Notes: a model not told the origin generated them from the sequence alone. Numbered from the stretch's first letter, positions 33,737-44,334 are shown. The stretch: 59,534 nt of DNA from JBBRNH01 sp038230415 (GCA_038230415.1 JBBRNH010000026.1:1-59534); one strand, 5' to 3'. Translations and numbers: made by a program.

Positions 33737-33961
33737 ATGAAGACGAAGACCATGTGGAACTCAACGCACTTTCCGGCAGCAATGCGCTCACTGACTGCCA
33801 CCACCCGCGCTCACGCCATTGATATTGCCAATGAACTGATGAAACAGGGAACCATAAGTCGGCAAGAAGCGATCTCGATCAGTATTGCCCAGGCTCGTCG
33901 GCAGGCGCGGCAGTTACCCGTTATTACTCCCTTGCCGAACTACGCAACTATGGCCCACTGA
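33737..33961 (+). CDS. small conserved protein, unknown function
   Basis: The likely start is MKTKTMWNSTHFPAAMRSL (ATG 33737), giving 74 residues; the longer frame upstream is unconvincing. The pattern HFPAAMRSLTATTRAHAIDI followed by ISRQEAISISIAQARRQAR matches a small uncharacterised family widespread in Bacteroidota and elsewhere. These proteins often lie near stress genes, and the copper-binding and PNPOx genes follow here. No catalytic motif is visible. Confidence 0.65.
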   Translation: MKTKTMWNSTHFPAAMRSLTATTRAHAIDIANELMKQGTISRQEAISISIAQARRQARQLPVITPLPNYATMAH

Positions 33962-34021
33962 CCCGGCCAAACCAAGAAGCAAAAGATAACGCTACAACGA
34001 GCATACGTACTCAGCACGATC

Positions 34022-34435
34022 ATGAACTGGAAGAAAAATATTTACGACACCCTGACCTCCTGCGCCACACTCTGCGACGAGGCCGCCACAACGGCTTCGC
34101 AGGCCAAAGACATCGAAAATTATTACCGCTTCATCTTCCTGAACTTAGACTGTGCTGACATCTGTCGGCAGGTGGCGATGCTGTATGTACGGGGTTCCGA
34201 AAACACGCGCCTGCTGGCTAAAACCTGCATCGAGATTTGCGAGAAGTGCGCCGAGGAAGCAGGCCGGATTGATACGCACCAAGCCGCTCAGGTTGTTGCC
34301 ATCTGTCTGCAAACGATTCAGAGTTGCGCTGCCGTTCTGGGAATGGACACTCTGGCAGACCGGCCCGCGTCAACTGTGCAAACGCCCGCGTCGTTGTTCT
34401 GCGGCATTGACCTCCGCGAGACTTTTTACAACTAA
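34022..34435 (+). CDS. four-helix bundle copper-binding protein (Csp-like, DUF326)
   Basis: The 137-residue protein has repeated Cys motifs on helices: CATLCDEAA, CADICRQVA, CIEICEKCAEEA and later Cys residues at QSCAAVLG and FCGID. This spacing (CxxxC on amphipathic helices) is that of the DUF326/Csp copper-storage four-helix bundles. No signal peptide is seen, so it may be a cytosolic Csp3-type protein. It probably binds several Cu(I) ions and buffers copper. A terminator follows. Confidence 0.8.
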   Translation: MNWKKNIYDTLTSCATLCDEAATTASQAKDIENYYRFIFLNLDCADICRQVAMLYVRGSENTRLLAKTCIEICEKCAEEAGRIDTHQAAQVVAICLQTIQSCAAVLGMDTLADRPASTVQTPASLFCGIDLRETFYN

Positions 34436-34465
34436 CATTTCACAAAAGACTGTTCAGGAAACGTA

Positions 34466-34496
34466 GCCCACTGCCCCTAAGCTGTGGGCATTTTTT
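34466..34496 (+). terminator. intrinsic terminator after the copper-binding gene
   Basis: GCCCAC (34466-34471) pairs with GTGGGC (34484-34489). A T6 run follows at 34491-34496. Confidence 0.65.
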
Positions 34497-34576
34497 GGAT
34501 AATGGCTTTTCTGACCTCAAACGGCACAGCCCGGGGCAGTGTCTGACCTGATAGTACAAACAATTTACAAAACGTT

Positions 34577-35074
34577 ATGGAAAACCAACAGAATCCCCAA
34601 TTGGAAAAGGTCAAAGACATGGTTGAGTCTATCCGCATCGCCATGATGACTACAATCGATGATGCCGGTAACTTGGTAAGCCGCCCGATGGCCGTGCAGG
34701 AGATGGACAACGATGGTACGATCTGGTTTTTTACCAAAAAGTCATCACCGAAAGTTGACCAGATCGAGCATCATGAGCAACGGATTTGCCTGAGCTTTGC
34801 CAGCGTCAGTGATTCGTCTTATGTGTCGATAACGGGTCACGCCGAAGAACTCGATGACCATGCCAAAATTGAACAACTATGGTCGCCGATGGCGAAACCC
34901 TGGTTTCCCGAAGGCAAAGACGACCCGGAGTTAACCATCCTGAAAGTGACGACCGATATGGCCGAATATTGGGATTCTACATCGAGCCGGATGGTGCGCT
35001 TTTTTGAAATGGCCCGCGCCATTGTAACGGGCGATACCTACAAAGAAGGGGAGAACGAAAAGGTGTATGTGTAA
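34577..35074 (+). CDS. pyridoxamine 5'-phosphate oxidase-like general stress protein
   Basis: The 165-residue protein has a split-barrel flavin fold pattern: MMTTIDDAGNLVSRPMAV, GTIWFFTKKSS and ICLSFASVSDSSYVSITGHA. It matches the 'general stress protein 26' branch of the PNPOx-like family (YdaG/GSP26), not a biosynthetic PdxH. It likely binds FMN or F420-like flavin. The gene is alone and ends in a heptad repeat facing ilvE. Confidence 0.8.
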   Translation: MENQQNPQLEKVKDMVESIRIAMMTTIDDAGNLVSRPMAVQEMDNDGTIWFFTKKSSPKVDQIEHHEQRICLSFASVSDSSYVSITGHAEELDDHAKIEQLWSPMAKPWFPEGKDDPELTILKVTTDMAEYWDSTSSRMVRFFEMARAIVTGDTYKEGENEKVYV

Positions 35075-35076
35075 TT

Positions 35077-35146
35077 TCAGTGATAAGTGGCAAGTGATTA
35101 GTACTTCGTTTAGCACTGACCACTTGCTACTTATCACTTATCACCG
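35077..35146. repeat. heptad-repeat hairpin between convergent genes (GTGATAA type)
   Basis: The left strand reads GTGATAA, GTGGCAA, GTGATTA, GTAC. The complementary strand reads GTGATAA, GTGATAA, GTAGCAA, GTGGTCA, GTGCTAA, with both arms starting from the same ATTTC. The right arm carries one or two extra heptads, so the pairing is register-shifted. It separates the PNPOx gene (+) from ilvE (-). Confidence 0.75.
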
Positions 35147-35149
35147 AAA

Positions 35150-36220
35150 TTATACTGTCCAGACCCAGCCGAACTCATCGTCAATTTGTCCGGTGCGGAG
35201 GTCGGATAAGTAATTCTTAAGTTTGAGAGCCACCGATTTTTCCGGGGCGATTTCGGGCAGGATATAATCGTCGCCGTTGTAGCCGATGACCGACATGGGT
35301 GAGACAACAACCGCTGTTCCCACGCCGAAAGCCTCGGTCAGCCGTCCGGTTTCAATTCCCGACATTACTTCTTCGACCGATACCCGCCGTTCTTCCACGT
35401 CAATGTCGAGCCGGTTGGCAATTTGCACAAGGCTGTCGCGGGTGATGCCCCGCAGGATGGTATCATTCACGGCGGGCGTAACAAGTTTGCCATCCAGCAC
35501 GAACATCACGTTCATCGTTCCCGATTCTTCAAAATACGCATGGTCGCGGGCATCCGTCCAGAGCAGTTGGTCATAACCAGCCTGTTGCGCCAGCATGGTG
35601 GGGTACATCGAGCCGCCGTAGTTACCGGCACACTTGGCCGCACCCACTCCGCCTGCTGCCGCCCGGATGTATTCCGTCTCGATTTTTACGCGCAACGGCT
35701 TGGTATAGTACACGCCAACGGGGCAGGTGAAGATGCAAAATCGGTACGTTTTCGACGGAGCCACGCCCAAAAACGTGTCCGTAGCAAACATATAAGGCCG
35801 CAGGTACAACGACGAGCCATCTGCCGTTGGCACCCAATTCGCATCTTCGCGCAGCAAGGCCTCTAAGCCGCCGATAAAGATTTCTTCGGGCAGGGTTGCC
35901 ATGCACATCCGCCGGGCCGACTCATTCAGGCGTTTGGCGTTTTCGTCGGGCCTAAACAGCAGTACCTCTCCGGCTGCGTTTTTATGCGCTTTCATCCCCT
36001 CAAAAATCGCCTGACCGTAGTGGAGTGACGACAGGGCGGGGCTAAGCGAAAAATTGCCGAATGGTTCAACACGGGGGTTTGTCCATTCGCCGTCCACGAA
36101 GTCAGTGACGAACTGATGGTCAGAAAAATGCTTGCCGAAGGGCAGATTGTTGAAATCAACCTCCTGAATCCGCGAGGTGGTGGCCCGGCGGAGTTCGATC
36201 TGGAGCAGGTCGGTAGTCAT
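35150..36220 (-). CDS. ilvE: branched-chain amino acid aminotransferase
   Basis: The 356-residue PLP enzyme has the fold-type IV pattern: HYGQAIFEGMKAHKN, FRPDENAKRLNESARRM, the catalytic Lys in GAAKCAGNYGG, and EESGTMNVMFV near the C-terminus. Length and motifs match the longer eukaryote-like BCAT class. It interconverts Leu, Ile and Val with their 2-oxo acids. A TACATTTG -7 box precedes it closely. It is convergent with the PNPOx gene. Confidence 0.92.
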   Translation of the reverse strand: MTTDLLQIELRRATTSRIQEVDFNNLPFGKHFSDHQFVTDFVDGEWTNPRVEPFGNFSLSPALSSLHYGQAIFEGMKAHKNAAGEVLLFRPDENAKRLNESARRMCMATLPEEIFIGGLEALLREDANWVPTADGSSLYLRPYMFATDTFLGVAPSKTYRFCIFTCPVGVYYTKPLRVKIETEYIRAAAGGVGAAKCAGNYGGSMYPTMLAQQAGYDQLLWTDARDHAYFEESGTMNVMFVLDGKLVTPAVNDTILRGITRDSLVQIANRLDIDVEERRVSVEEVMSGIETGRLTEAFGVGTAVVVSPMSVIGYNGDDYILPEIAPEKSVALKLKNYLSDLRTGQIDDEFGWVWTV

Positions 36221-36236
36221 GATTTAGTTGTTTTGA

Positions 36237-36244
36237 CAAATGTA
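36237..36244 (-). promoter_or_regulatory. -7 box of ilvE
   Basis: On the minus strand, TACATTTG (36244-36237) matches TAnnTTTG and lies 16 bases before the ATG. No good TTTG is seen 19-20 bases upstream, so only the -7 element is confident. Confidence 0.5.
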
Positions 36245-36379
36245 CTGAAAATCGCTTTGTTCTGACTTTTGGGCGTACTGAAAACACAAACCGTGCCGCG
36301 AAGCCCTAACAACCGGGCTTTTTTTGGGTTTCATACTACAGGAGCAAACAGTTCCCGGACTCAACTACCGATCCTGATA

Positions 36380-37489
36380 ATGTCAACCACTCCACCGGAC
36401 GATGCCCAAAGCCCGCTCGATCATTTAGCCCTGCGCTATTTGCGAGCTGCTTTAGACACTGCGCACCCGACCGACGAACCTTACGTGCTGAACGCGGTGG
36501 AGACTTACGTAATTCGGCGCGTAAAACTGCAAACGCTGTTGGGGGCGGCTTTGCTGGGCATCACGGGCGTACTGCTCCTGTATATGCCGCAATATTGGTG
36601 GCCGTCATTTTTTCCAACGTTTCCGATAACGGTTTTCAGGTGGTCATTCCAGGTGCCGGTGGTGCTGACGTTATACGGTATACTGCTGGTGTATTTAGAA
36701 ATTTATGGCCTGATGTGCGTCAACCTGCGGGCCGTCAGGATCATAATGGCGGTCTGTCAGTTTCCCCGCGCCCACGATGCCCAGTATGAGCGGCATCTGA
36801 AAGCACTGGCGCAGGCCGCGCTGGAACGTGAAGACCGGGGGATTCTGCGCTTCGGCATTGACCCGTATCTGGGTTTGCCGCGCTGGGGGCTAAGTGCGTT
36901 TTTTTTGGTCAATATGTTCAAGGCTACGTTGAGCAATATAGCGGTTAAAGTAGTGCTGAAACGGGTGCTGGGTCGTTACGCCCTGCGCTACCTCACCGAT
37001 CTGGCTGGTATGCCGATTTTTGCTTTTTGGAACGCGCTGGCTTCGTGGAGTATCATTCACGAGGTGCAGATTCGGGTGATGGCCCCGCTCACCATCCGCG
37101 AATTTGTGCATGAACTTCACGAAGAATTTGGGGATAATGAAACGTTTCGGTCGCTTATTCTTGAAACGCTACAGTACGTGGCCGTACTGAAACGGCAATA
37201 CAATTACGCCCATTTTCTGCTTACCGAAAACATTGTTGATGCCTTTGGGGTAGAAATCAGCGCGTTATCGGGCAATTTTATCGAGCGGGCCGATACCGTG
37301 CCGGTTGCCGTGCGCCAAGGGCTGGAGCGTCTTATCGTGTTTGGCGTGTTGATTGACGGGCGGCTGTCGGGAAGTGAGAAAAGACGGTTGCAAAAACTCC
37401 GCGAAAGAGGCTGGCTCACGCACTACCCGGCTGATACCGTTGCCCAATTAGGCCGCGACTACAACAACGGCAAGGGGCTTTGGGTGTAA
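36380..37489 (+). CDS. uncharacterised multi-pass membrane protein
   Basis: Starting at MSTTPPDDAQSPLDHLALRY (ATG 36380) gives 369 residues. Two transmembrane segments lie near residues 55-75 and 90-115, and two more hydrophobic segments around 175-240. The rest is soluble and helical. A C-terminal part with LSALSGNFIERADTVPVAVRQGLERLIVFGVLIDGRLSGSEKRRLQ-type helices follows the last membrane segment. It resembles a family seen in Leptospira and Bacteroidota (possibly LBF_2804-like, uncertain). No enzymatic motif is found. Confidence 0.6.
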   Translation: MSTTPPDDAQSPLDHLALRYLRAALDTAHPTDEPYVLNAVETYVIRRVKLQTLLGAALLGITGVLLLYMPQYWWPSFFPTFPITVFRWSFQVPVVLTLYGILLVYLEIYGLMCVNLRAVRIIMAVCQFPRAHDAQYERHLKALAQAALEREDRGILRFGIDPYLGLPRWGLSAFFLVNMFKATLSNIAVKVVLKRVLGRYALRYLTDLAGMPIFAFWNALASWSIIHEVQIRVMAPLTIREFVHELHEEFGDNETFRSLILETLQYVAVLKRQYNYAHFLLTENIVDAFGVEISALSGNFIERADTVPVAVRQGLERLIVFGVLIDGRLSGSEKRRLQKLRERGWLTHYPADTVAQLGRDYNNGKGLWV

Positions 37490-37697
37490 CGATTGGCTAC
37501 GTCAATGCCCACAAAACTTTATGCTACTCCGGTTATCTGTTTGAGAATTTGTGACGACAAACACAACCCAAGATTCAGGTTATTTTTTTAGAACATCCGC
37601 GTTCACAAACTGTTGATTATGTACTCCACACAAGAACTGGAGTAGCTGATTAGATGTAGTATAAATAAAACCGTGTCAGAATTATCAAACACCGATT
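37490..37697. other. intergenic region upstream of the respiratory operon
   Basis: No gene is seen. The region is AT-rich and ends at the promoter of the ACIII operon. It includes TAGATGTAGT and similar short AT-rich words but no clear operator palindrome. Confidence 0.4.
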
Positions 37698-37729
37698 TTT
37701 GACGAAACAGCAATCGTGAAGTACTTTTG
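37698..37729 (+). promoter_or_regulatory. promoter of the ACIII-cytochrome oxidase operon
   Basis: TTTG at 37698-37701 and TACTTTTG at 37722-37729 are 20 bases apart, an excellent Bacteroidota promoter (TTTG-N19/20-TAnnTTTG). Transcription should begin about 7 bases after the -7 box, well before the actA start. Confidence 0.8.
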
Positions 37730-37788
37730 CGGTTGAGGAATATTCAGAAGGCAAGATGCTTACCAACTCACAACATAATTTTCTAAAA

Positions 37789-39084
37789 ATGAGCCGCTTA
37801 TCGAAATTTTGTGGAACAGTAGCGTTAGCTGCTACCCTGTTTTCGGGTGCAGGTCAGGTCATAGCGCAGGATTCGTCGGCAACTGCCAGTGCAGCACCGG
37901 CTGCGGCTGCTCCCGCTGCGGGGGGCGGTGGTGATGTCGAAAAAGGCAAGGCTATATTTACTAACAACTGCGCTCAGTGTCATGCCGTTAGTGACGAGGT
38001 TATTGTTGGGCCGGGCCTGAAAGGAGTTCAGCAACGCACACCCGGCAAAGAGTGGCTGCACAAATGGATACGCAATTCGGGGGCTGTCATTGCCTCCGGC
38101 GATGCGTATGCCGTTGGTGTGTACAATAAGTACAACAAGGTTCAGATGTCGAATTTCCCGAACCTGACGGATGCCGACATCGACGGAATCTTAGCTTATA
38201 TCGATCAGGCGGGCGCACCCGTTGCCGCTTCTGTGGCTCCTGCTGGTGGTGCTGCTCCGGCAGCCACAGCCGCTGCCTCGTCTGGCCCGTCAGAATTGTT
38301 TACATTCGTATTGGTGGCGTTGCTGGTGGTTATGTTGCTGGTTTTGGGCGTGTTGTTCGTGATTGTCACGATCCTCTCCCGCGCCGTGAATCCGGTGGCT
38401 GTCGCTACCGACGGCACACAGGTATCAACGGCAACGCCCATGTTAGAGCGGTTGCGGATGGGTTTGGTCAGCACGGTGAACAACCCAACGGTACGTTCGG
38501 TAGCCATCTGGCTGTTTATGCTGGTCGCTACCAAGCAAACCATTGACGGTGCCTATAGCATTGGTATTCAGCAGGGTTACGCGCCAAAGCAGCCCATTGC
38601 GTATTCGCACAAACTGCACGCCGGTCAGTATAAGATTGACTGTAATTACTGCCATACGGGCGTTAATAAAGGTAAATCGGCACACATTCCGGCGGCCAAC
38701 GTTTGTATGAACTGCCACGGCGTAATCAAGAAAGAGTCGCCGGAGATTCAAAAGATTTACGCGGCCATCGAAGAAAACCGCCCCATCGAATGGGTTCGGG
38801 TGCATAACCTGCCCGACTTGGCTTACTTCAACCACGCACAGCACGTGAACGTCGGTAATGTTCAGTGTACAACCTGCCATGGCGAAATCGAGAAGATGGA
38901 GGTAGTGGAACAACGCTCATCGCTGACAATGGGCTGGTGTATTGATTGCCACCGTAAAACTGAGGTGAATACGAAAGACAATGCGTATTACGACAAGCTC
39001 GTTGCTCTGCACCGTAAAGAGACCCAAGAGCCGCTGAAAGTGGCAAACATCGGTGGCCTTGAATGTTCTAAATGCCACTACTAA
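37789..39084 (+). CDS. actA: ActA, multiheme cytochrome c subunit of alternative complex III
   Basis: Starting at MSRLSKFCGTVALAATLFSG gives a signal peptide and 431 residues; an upstream ATG at 37756 is possible. Six CxxCH heme motifs are visible: CAQCH near residue 61, and CNYCH, CMNCH, CTTCH, CIDCH and CSKCH in the C-terminal half. A membrane helix at about residues 165-195 separates the first heme domain from the pentaheme region. ActA forms the electron wire of ACIII toward cytochrome oxidase. The N-terminal single-heme domain extends the classical pentaheme subunit. Confidence 0.88.
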   Translation: MSRLSKFCGTVALAATLFSGAGQVIAQDSSATASAAPAAAAPAAGGGGDVEKGKAIFTNNCAQCHAVSDEVIVGPGLKGVQQRTPGKEWLHKWIRNSGAVIASGDAYAVGVYNKYNKVQMSNFPNLTDADIDGILAYIDQAGAPVAASVAPAGGAAPAATAAASSGPSELFTFVLVALLVVMLLVLGVLFVIVTILSRAVNPVAVATDGTQVSTATPMLERLRMGLVSTVNNPTVRSVAIWLFMLVATKQTIDGAYSIGIQQGYAPKQPIAYSHKLHAGQYKIDCNYCHTGVNKGKSAHIPAANVCMNCHGVIKKESPEIQKIYAAIEENRPIEWVRVHNLPDLAYFNHAQHVNVGNVQCTTCHGEIEKMEVVEQRSSLTMGWCIDCHRKTEVNTKDNAYYDKLVALHRKETQEPLKVANIGGLECSKCHY

Positions 39085-39091
39085 CCAAAAA

Positions 39092-39119
39092 TAATGTATA
39101 ATGTATAATGTATGGTGAT
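39092..39119 (+). repeat. TAATGTA heptad array between actA and actB
   Basis: TAATGTA is repeated exactly at 39092-39098, 39099-39105 and 39106-39112, followed by TGGTGAT (GTATAAT phase). The downstream segment 39143-39164, read on the minus strand, pairs imperfectly with it (about 13 of 18). It lies 8 bases after the actA stop. Confidence 0.7.
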
Positions 39120-39179
39120 ACCGCAGCTATTGACTGTCAATCATTATATACTGTACGTCATTCATTCCTCAAGCATCGC

Positions 39180-42100
39180 ATGGAAAATACAACGAAACGG
39201 TATTGGAAAGGGGTTGAAGAACTTCGCAACGATCCGGCTTTTATCAAAAATGCCGACCGTGAATTTGCGAACGTCAACAGTGCCGACGAACTCGGTGGCA
39301 ACCCGCAACGCCGTGATTTTTTGAAAATGATGGGTTTTGGTATGGCTGCCGTGTCATTGGCTGCCTGCGAAACCCCCGTTCACAAAGCGATTCCGTACCT
39401 TAACAAGCCGGAGTTGACTTTTCCTTCTATTTCTGACTATTACGCTTCGACATTCATTGACGGGGGCGACTCGGCCCCGATCTTAGTCGAAACCCGCGAA
39501 GGTCGGCCCATTAAAATCGAGGGCAACCCACAATCATCACTGACCAAGGGCGGCACAACGGCCCGCGTTCAGGCTTCGCTTCTGTCTTTGTATGACATTG
39601 ACAAACTGAAAGGACCCAAGCGGGGCGCAGCCGATGTTGACTGGGCCACCGCAGACCGTGAGATTCTGAATCAACTCACAACGGTTGCGGGCAAAGGCGG
39701 TGCTGTCAGAATCGTGACCGGAACCATCATCAGCCCGGCAACAAAAGCTGTTGTTGCTGATTTTGTGGCGAAGTACCCAACGGTGCAACACATTATTTAT
39801 GATGCCAATTCGGCATTTGGTATCGTTCAGGCTAATCAGAGTTCGTTCGGTAAGGCGGTGATTCCGTCGTATGATTTCAGCAAGGCAAAAACGATTGTCA
39901 GCGTCGGGGCCGATTTCCTCGGCACCTGGATTTCGCCGTTGGAATACGCTCGCGGCTACGCACAGGGCCGAAAGATTGGGGCTGTTGGTGGCGGCAAGAA
40001 AGAAATGTCGCGGCATTATCAGTTCGAGACGGGCCTTTCGATGACCGGCGCAAACGCTGACTATCGGTCGGCTATCAAACCATCGCAGGAGGGTTTAGTA
40101 GTTGCGAACCTGTATAATAAAGTAGCCGCTAAACTCGGCGGTGCGGCAATGGCGGTTCCGGCGATAACGGTTCCTCATCTCGATAAAGCGGCTGCTGACC
40201 TGGTAGCGGCCCGCGGTTCGGCTTTAGTGGTGGCTGGCTCAAATGACCCGAACGTGCAGACCGCAGTAAATGCGCTGAATAGTTTGTTGGGTAGTTATGC
40301 GTCAACCATTAACCTGAACACGCCGGTTAATTATCGGCAGGGTAACGACGTTCAGATGAATGCTTTTATCGAAGCCGTAAAAGGCGGACAGGTGGGCGCA
40401 GTGTTGTTCTTTGGAGCCAACCCGGTTTATAATCACCCACGCGGTGCCGAACTGGCACAGGCGTTGCCGAAAGTGACGTTATCTGTCTCGTTTGCCGACC
40501 GTGCCGACGAAACCGCGTCGCTTTGCAAATACATCACACCGGCCCCGCATTTTTTAGAGTCTTGGGGAGATGCCGAACCCAAAGCCGGGCATTACAGTAT
40601 TGTGCAGCCCGCCATTACCAACATCTTCAAAACCCGGCAATTTGAATCGAGTTTATTGACATGGGCGGGTAAAAGTGGTGATTATCAGGGCTATCTGAAA
40701 CGCTTTTGGCAGACGACTGTATTCCCCAAAGCAGTTGGTGTGGCTTCGTTTGATGCCTTCTGGATTAAGTCTCTGACTGATGGGGTATTTGAGCCTGGTG
40801 CCGATATTGCCGCCGGTGGTGCTGCATTTGCTGGTAATCTGGCTCAGGCCGGTGCCGCTATTGCTAATCGCTACAAGCCAACAACCGGCATCGAACTGGC
40901 TCTGTACGAGAAAGTTAGTATCGGAACGGGTTCATCAGCTAATAACCCCTGGTTGCAGGAACTGCCCGATCCGGTTACGAAAGCGTGTTGGGATAATTAC
41001 GCGGCTCTGTCGCTAAAAACGGCCAAAGAATTAGGTGTATCGCAGGACGATCTGGTGAAAATCATTGTCAACGGTAAAGAAATAGAAGTACCCGTATTGA
41101 TTCAACCCGGTCAGGCCGACAACACGGTTTCTGTGGCAATCGGATATGGGCGTGAGAAAGCGGGTAAGGCCGGTAATGGTGTTGGCAAGAACGCCTTTCC
41201 AATGGCTTCGTTTGCCGGTGGTTATCTGACGATGACTGCAACGGGCGCGAAGATCGAGAAAGCGAATGGTGGTCGCAAAATTGCTCAGACCCAAACCCAC
41301 GAAACGGTGATGGGCCGCCGGGCAGTGGTGCAGGAATCAATCCTGGCTTCATACCAGAAAGATGTAAAAGCCGGTCGGTATATGCCGAAAGTGCAAACGT
41401 CTGAAGGCCCGACCGACCCAACCGATATTTCACTTTGGCACGGCTATGGCAAGCCAAACCACTCGTGGGGCATGGTTATTGACCTCAACTCGTGCATCGG
41501 CTGCAACGCCTGTACGATTGCCTGTCAGTCAGAAAATAACATTCAGGTGGTTGGTCGTCAGGAGGTTATCAACGCCCGCGAGATGCACTGGATCAGGATT
41601 GACCGCTATTACAGCAGCGATGCCGACCCCGAAGACGTGAAAGCTCTGGAAATTGCATCGGCAAACCCGGAAGTTGTTTTCCAGCCGATGTTGTGTCAGC
41701 ACTGCTCAAATGCTCCCTGCGAAACGGTTTGCCCGGTACTGGCAACCACGCACAGTTCAGAGGGGCTGAATCAGATGACATACAACCGCTGCATCGGCAC
41801 CCGGTACTGCGCCAACAACTGCCCGTATAAAGTGCGCCGGTTTAACTGGTTCAAGTATTTCGACAACGATAACTTTGACTACCACTTCAATAATGACTTG
41901 GGTAAGATGGTTATCAACCCCGACGTTACCGTTCGGTCGCGGGGGGTAATCGAGAAATGCTCATTCTGCGTACAGCGAATTCAGGAGGGCAAACTGACCG
42001 CCAAGAAGGAACGCCGTCGGCCATTGCCGAACGAAATTCAGACGGCCTGCGCCCAGTCATGCCCCACAAACGCCATCATTTTTGGCGACATGAATAACCC

Positions 42101-42260
42101 CGAAAGCCTGATTTCGCAGGTGCTTGAGGTTGAATTAGAAGCCCGTGCTTTCCACGTGTTGGAGGAGATTAACGTGCGTCCGCAGATTTCGTATCTGACC
42201 AAAATTCGTAACAAAGACGAGGAGCCAAAGCAGGAATCGCGTCAACCATCGGAAGTGTAA
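39180..42260 (+). CDS. actB: ActB, iron-sulfur/molybdopterin-like subunit of alternative complex III
   Basis: Starting at MENTTKRYWKGVEELRNDPA gives 1026 residues. A Tat-like RRDFLKMMGFGMAAVSLAAC segment puts Arg-Arg at 44-45 and a lipobox Cys near 63. A degenerate molybdopterin-oxidoreductase half follows. A ferredoxin-like half contains CIGCNACTIACQSENN (about 772) and then CQHCSNAPC, CIGTRYCANNC and CSFCVQRIQ, for several iron-sulfur clusters. ActB carries electrons from ActC toward ActA. The gene is preceded by a TAATGTA array. Confidence 0.92.
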   Translation: MENTTKRYWKGVEELRNDPAFIKNADREFANVNSADELGGNPQRRDFLKMMGFGMAAVSLAACETPVHKAIPYLNKPELTFPSISDYYASTFIDGGDSAPILVETREGRPIKIEGNPQSSLTKGGTTARVQASLLSLYDIDKLKGPKRGAADVDWATADREILNQLTTVAGKGGAVRIVTGTIISPATKAVVADFVAKYPTVQHIIYDANSAFGIVQANQSSFGKAVIPSYDFSKAKTIVSVGADFLGTWISPLEYARGYAQGRKIGAVGGGKKEMSRHYQFETGLSMTGANADYRSAIKPSQEGLVVANLYNKVAAKLGGAAMAVPAITVPHLDKAAADLVAARGSALVVAGSNDPNVQTAVNALNSLLGSYASTINLNTPVNYRQGNDVQMNAFIEAVKGGQVGAVLFFGANPVYNHPRGAELAQALPKVTLSVSFADRADETASLCKYITPAPHFLESWGDAEPKAGHYSIVQPAITNIFKTRQFESSLLTWAGKSGDYQGYLKRFWQTTVFPKAVGVASFDAFWIKSLTDGVFEPGADIAAGGAAFAGNLAQAGAAIANRYKPTTGIELALYEKVSIGTGSSANNPWLQELPDPVTKACWDNYAALSLKTAKELGVSQDDLVKIIVNGKEIEVPVLIQPGQADNTVSVAIGYGREKAGKAGNGVGKNAFPMASFAGGYLTMTATGAKIEKANGGRKIAQTQTHETVMGRRAVVQESILASYQKDVKAGRYMPKVQTSEGPTDPTDISLWHGYGKPNHSWGMVIDLNSCIGCNACTIACQSENNIQVVGRQEVINAREMHWIRIDRYYSSDADPEDVKALEIASANPEVVFQPMLCQHCSNAPCETVCPVLATTHSSEGLNQMTYNRCIGTRYCANNCPYKVRRFNWFKYFDNDNFDYHFNNDLGKMVINPDVTVRSRGVIEKCSFCVQRIQEGKLTAKKERRRPLPNEIQTACAQSCPTNAIIFGDMNNPESLISQVLEVELEARAFHVLEEINVRPQISYLTKIRNKDEEPKQESRQPSEV

Positions 42261-42287
42261 AACTCGTTCATTGTAAAAAAAACAACT

Positions 42288-43718
<1,431 letters not shown>

Positions 43719-43723
43719 AAAAA

Positions 43724-43796
43724 GGTTTGATGTTCAAGGTTTAATGTTTGAGGCAGATAGAAGCCACTTTAAACCTTAGACCTTACACTTTAAACG
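43724..43796. repeat. GTTTAAR heptad array between actC and actD
   Basis: The left strand reads GTTTGAT, GTTCAAG, GTTTAAT, GTTTGAG from about 43725. The complementary strand from 43796 reads GTTTAAA, GTGTAAG, GTCTAAG, GTTTAAA. The arms are in the same heptad register but pair imperfectly. It fills almost the entire gap between actC and actD. Confidence 0.7.
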
Positions 43797-43806
43797 ACAA
43801 GATATT

Positions 43807-44334
43807 ATGTCAGAACTAAGTAATAAATTCCTGGTAGGCATTTTCGACGACGATGACGTTGTGTTGAAAGCCGTTCGGGAAGTAAAAGATGCCGGGGTCA
43901 GGATTCACGAAGTTTATTCGCCCTTTGCCATTCACGGTCTCGATGTAGCACTCGGACACCCGCGTAGTCGGCTTGGTATTGCCGCATTCATGTTCGCCGT
44001 GTCTGGTACACTTTCAGCATTGTTGCTGACAGCATACACCGAAAAGTGGGACTGGCCGATGATTATCGGTGGTAAAGATTCGTGGTCTTTCCCAACTTAT
44101 ATGCCGATCATTTTCGAGTTGACCGTTCTGTTTTGTGCGCTTGGCATGGTTGGTACATTTCTCTTGTCCAATAATTTAGGGCCAACGGTGAATCCATTGA
44201 TGTTTGATCTGCGGACAACGGACAACAAGTTTGCGATGGCGATTGATCTTGACAGGAACCGCATGGACGAAGGGCAGATTGAGCAGATACTGAAACGCTC
44301 AGGGGCCGCCGAAGTTAACCTCAAACAATTCTGA
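43807..44334 (+). CDS. actD: ActD, DUF3341 subunit of alternative complex III
   Basis: The 175-residue protein starts MSELSNKFLVGIFDDDDVVL and contains VYSPFAIHGLDVALGHPRSR, a DUF3341 hallmark. Two membrane helices follow (about residues 65-85 and 100-130). The soluble C-terminal tail ends in AAEVNLKQF. ActD stabilises the complex. Its stop overlaps the actE start (TGATG). Confidence 0.9.
   Translation: MSELSNKFLVGIFDDDDVVLKAVREVKDAGVRIHEVYSPFAIHGLDVALGHPRSRLGIAAFMFAVSGTLSALLLTAYTEKWDWPMIIGGKDSWSFPTYMPIIFELTVLFCALGMVGTFLLSNNLGPTVNPLMFDLRTTDNKFAMAIDLDRNRMDEGQIEQILKRSGAAEVNLKQF

Noticed and set aside
36269..36379. N-terminal extension of the membrane protein at 36380
   Set aside because: It starts in the ilvE leader and lacks a plausible membrane-protein N-terminus; the later ATG fits better.
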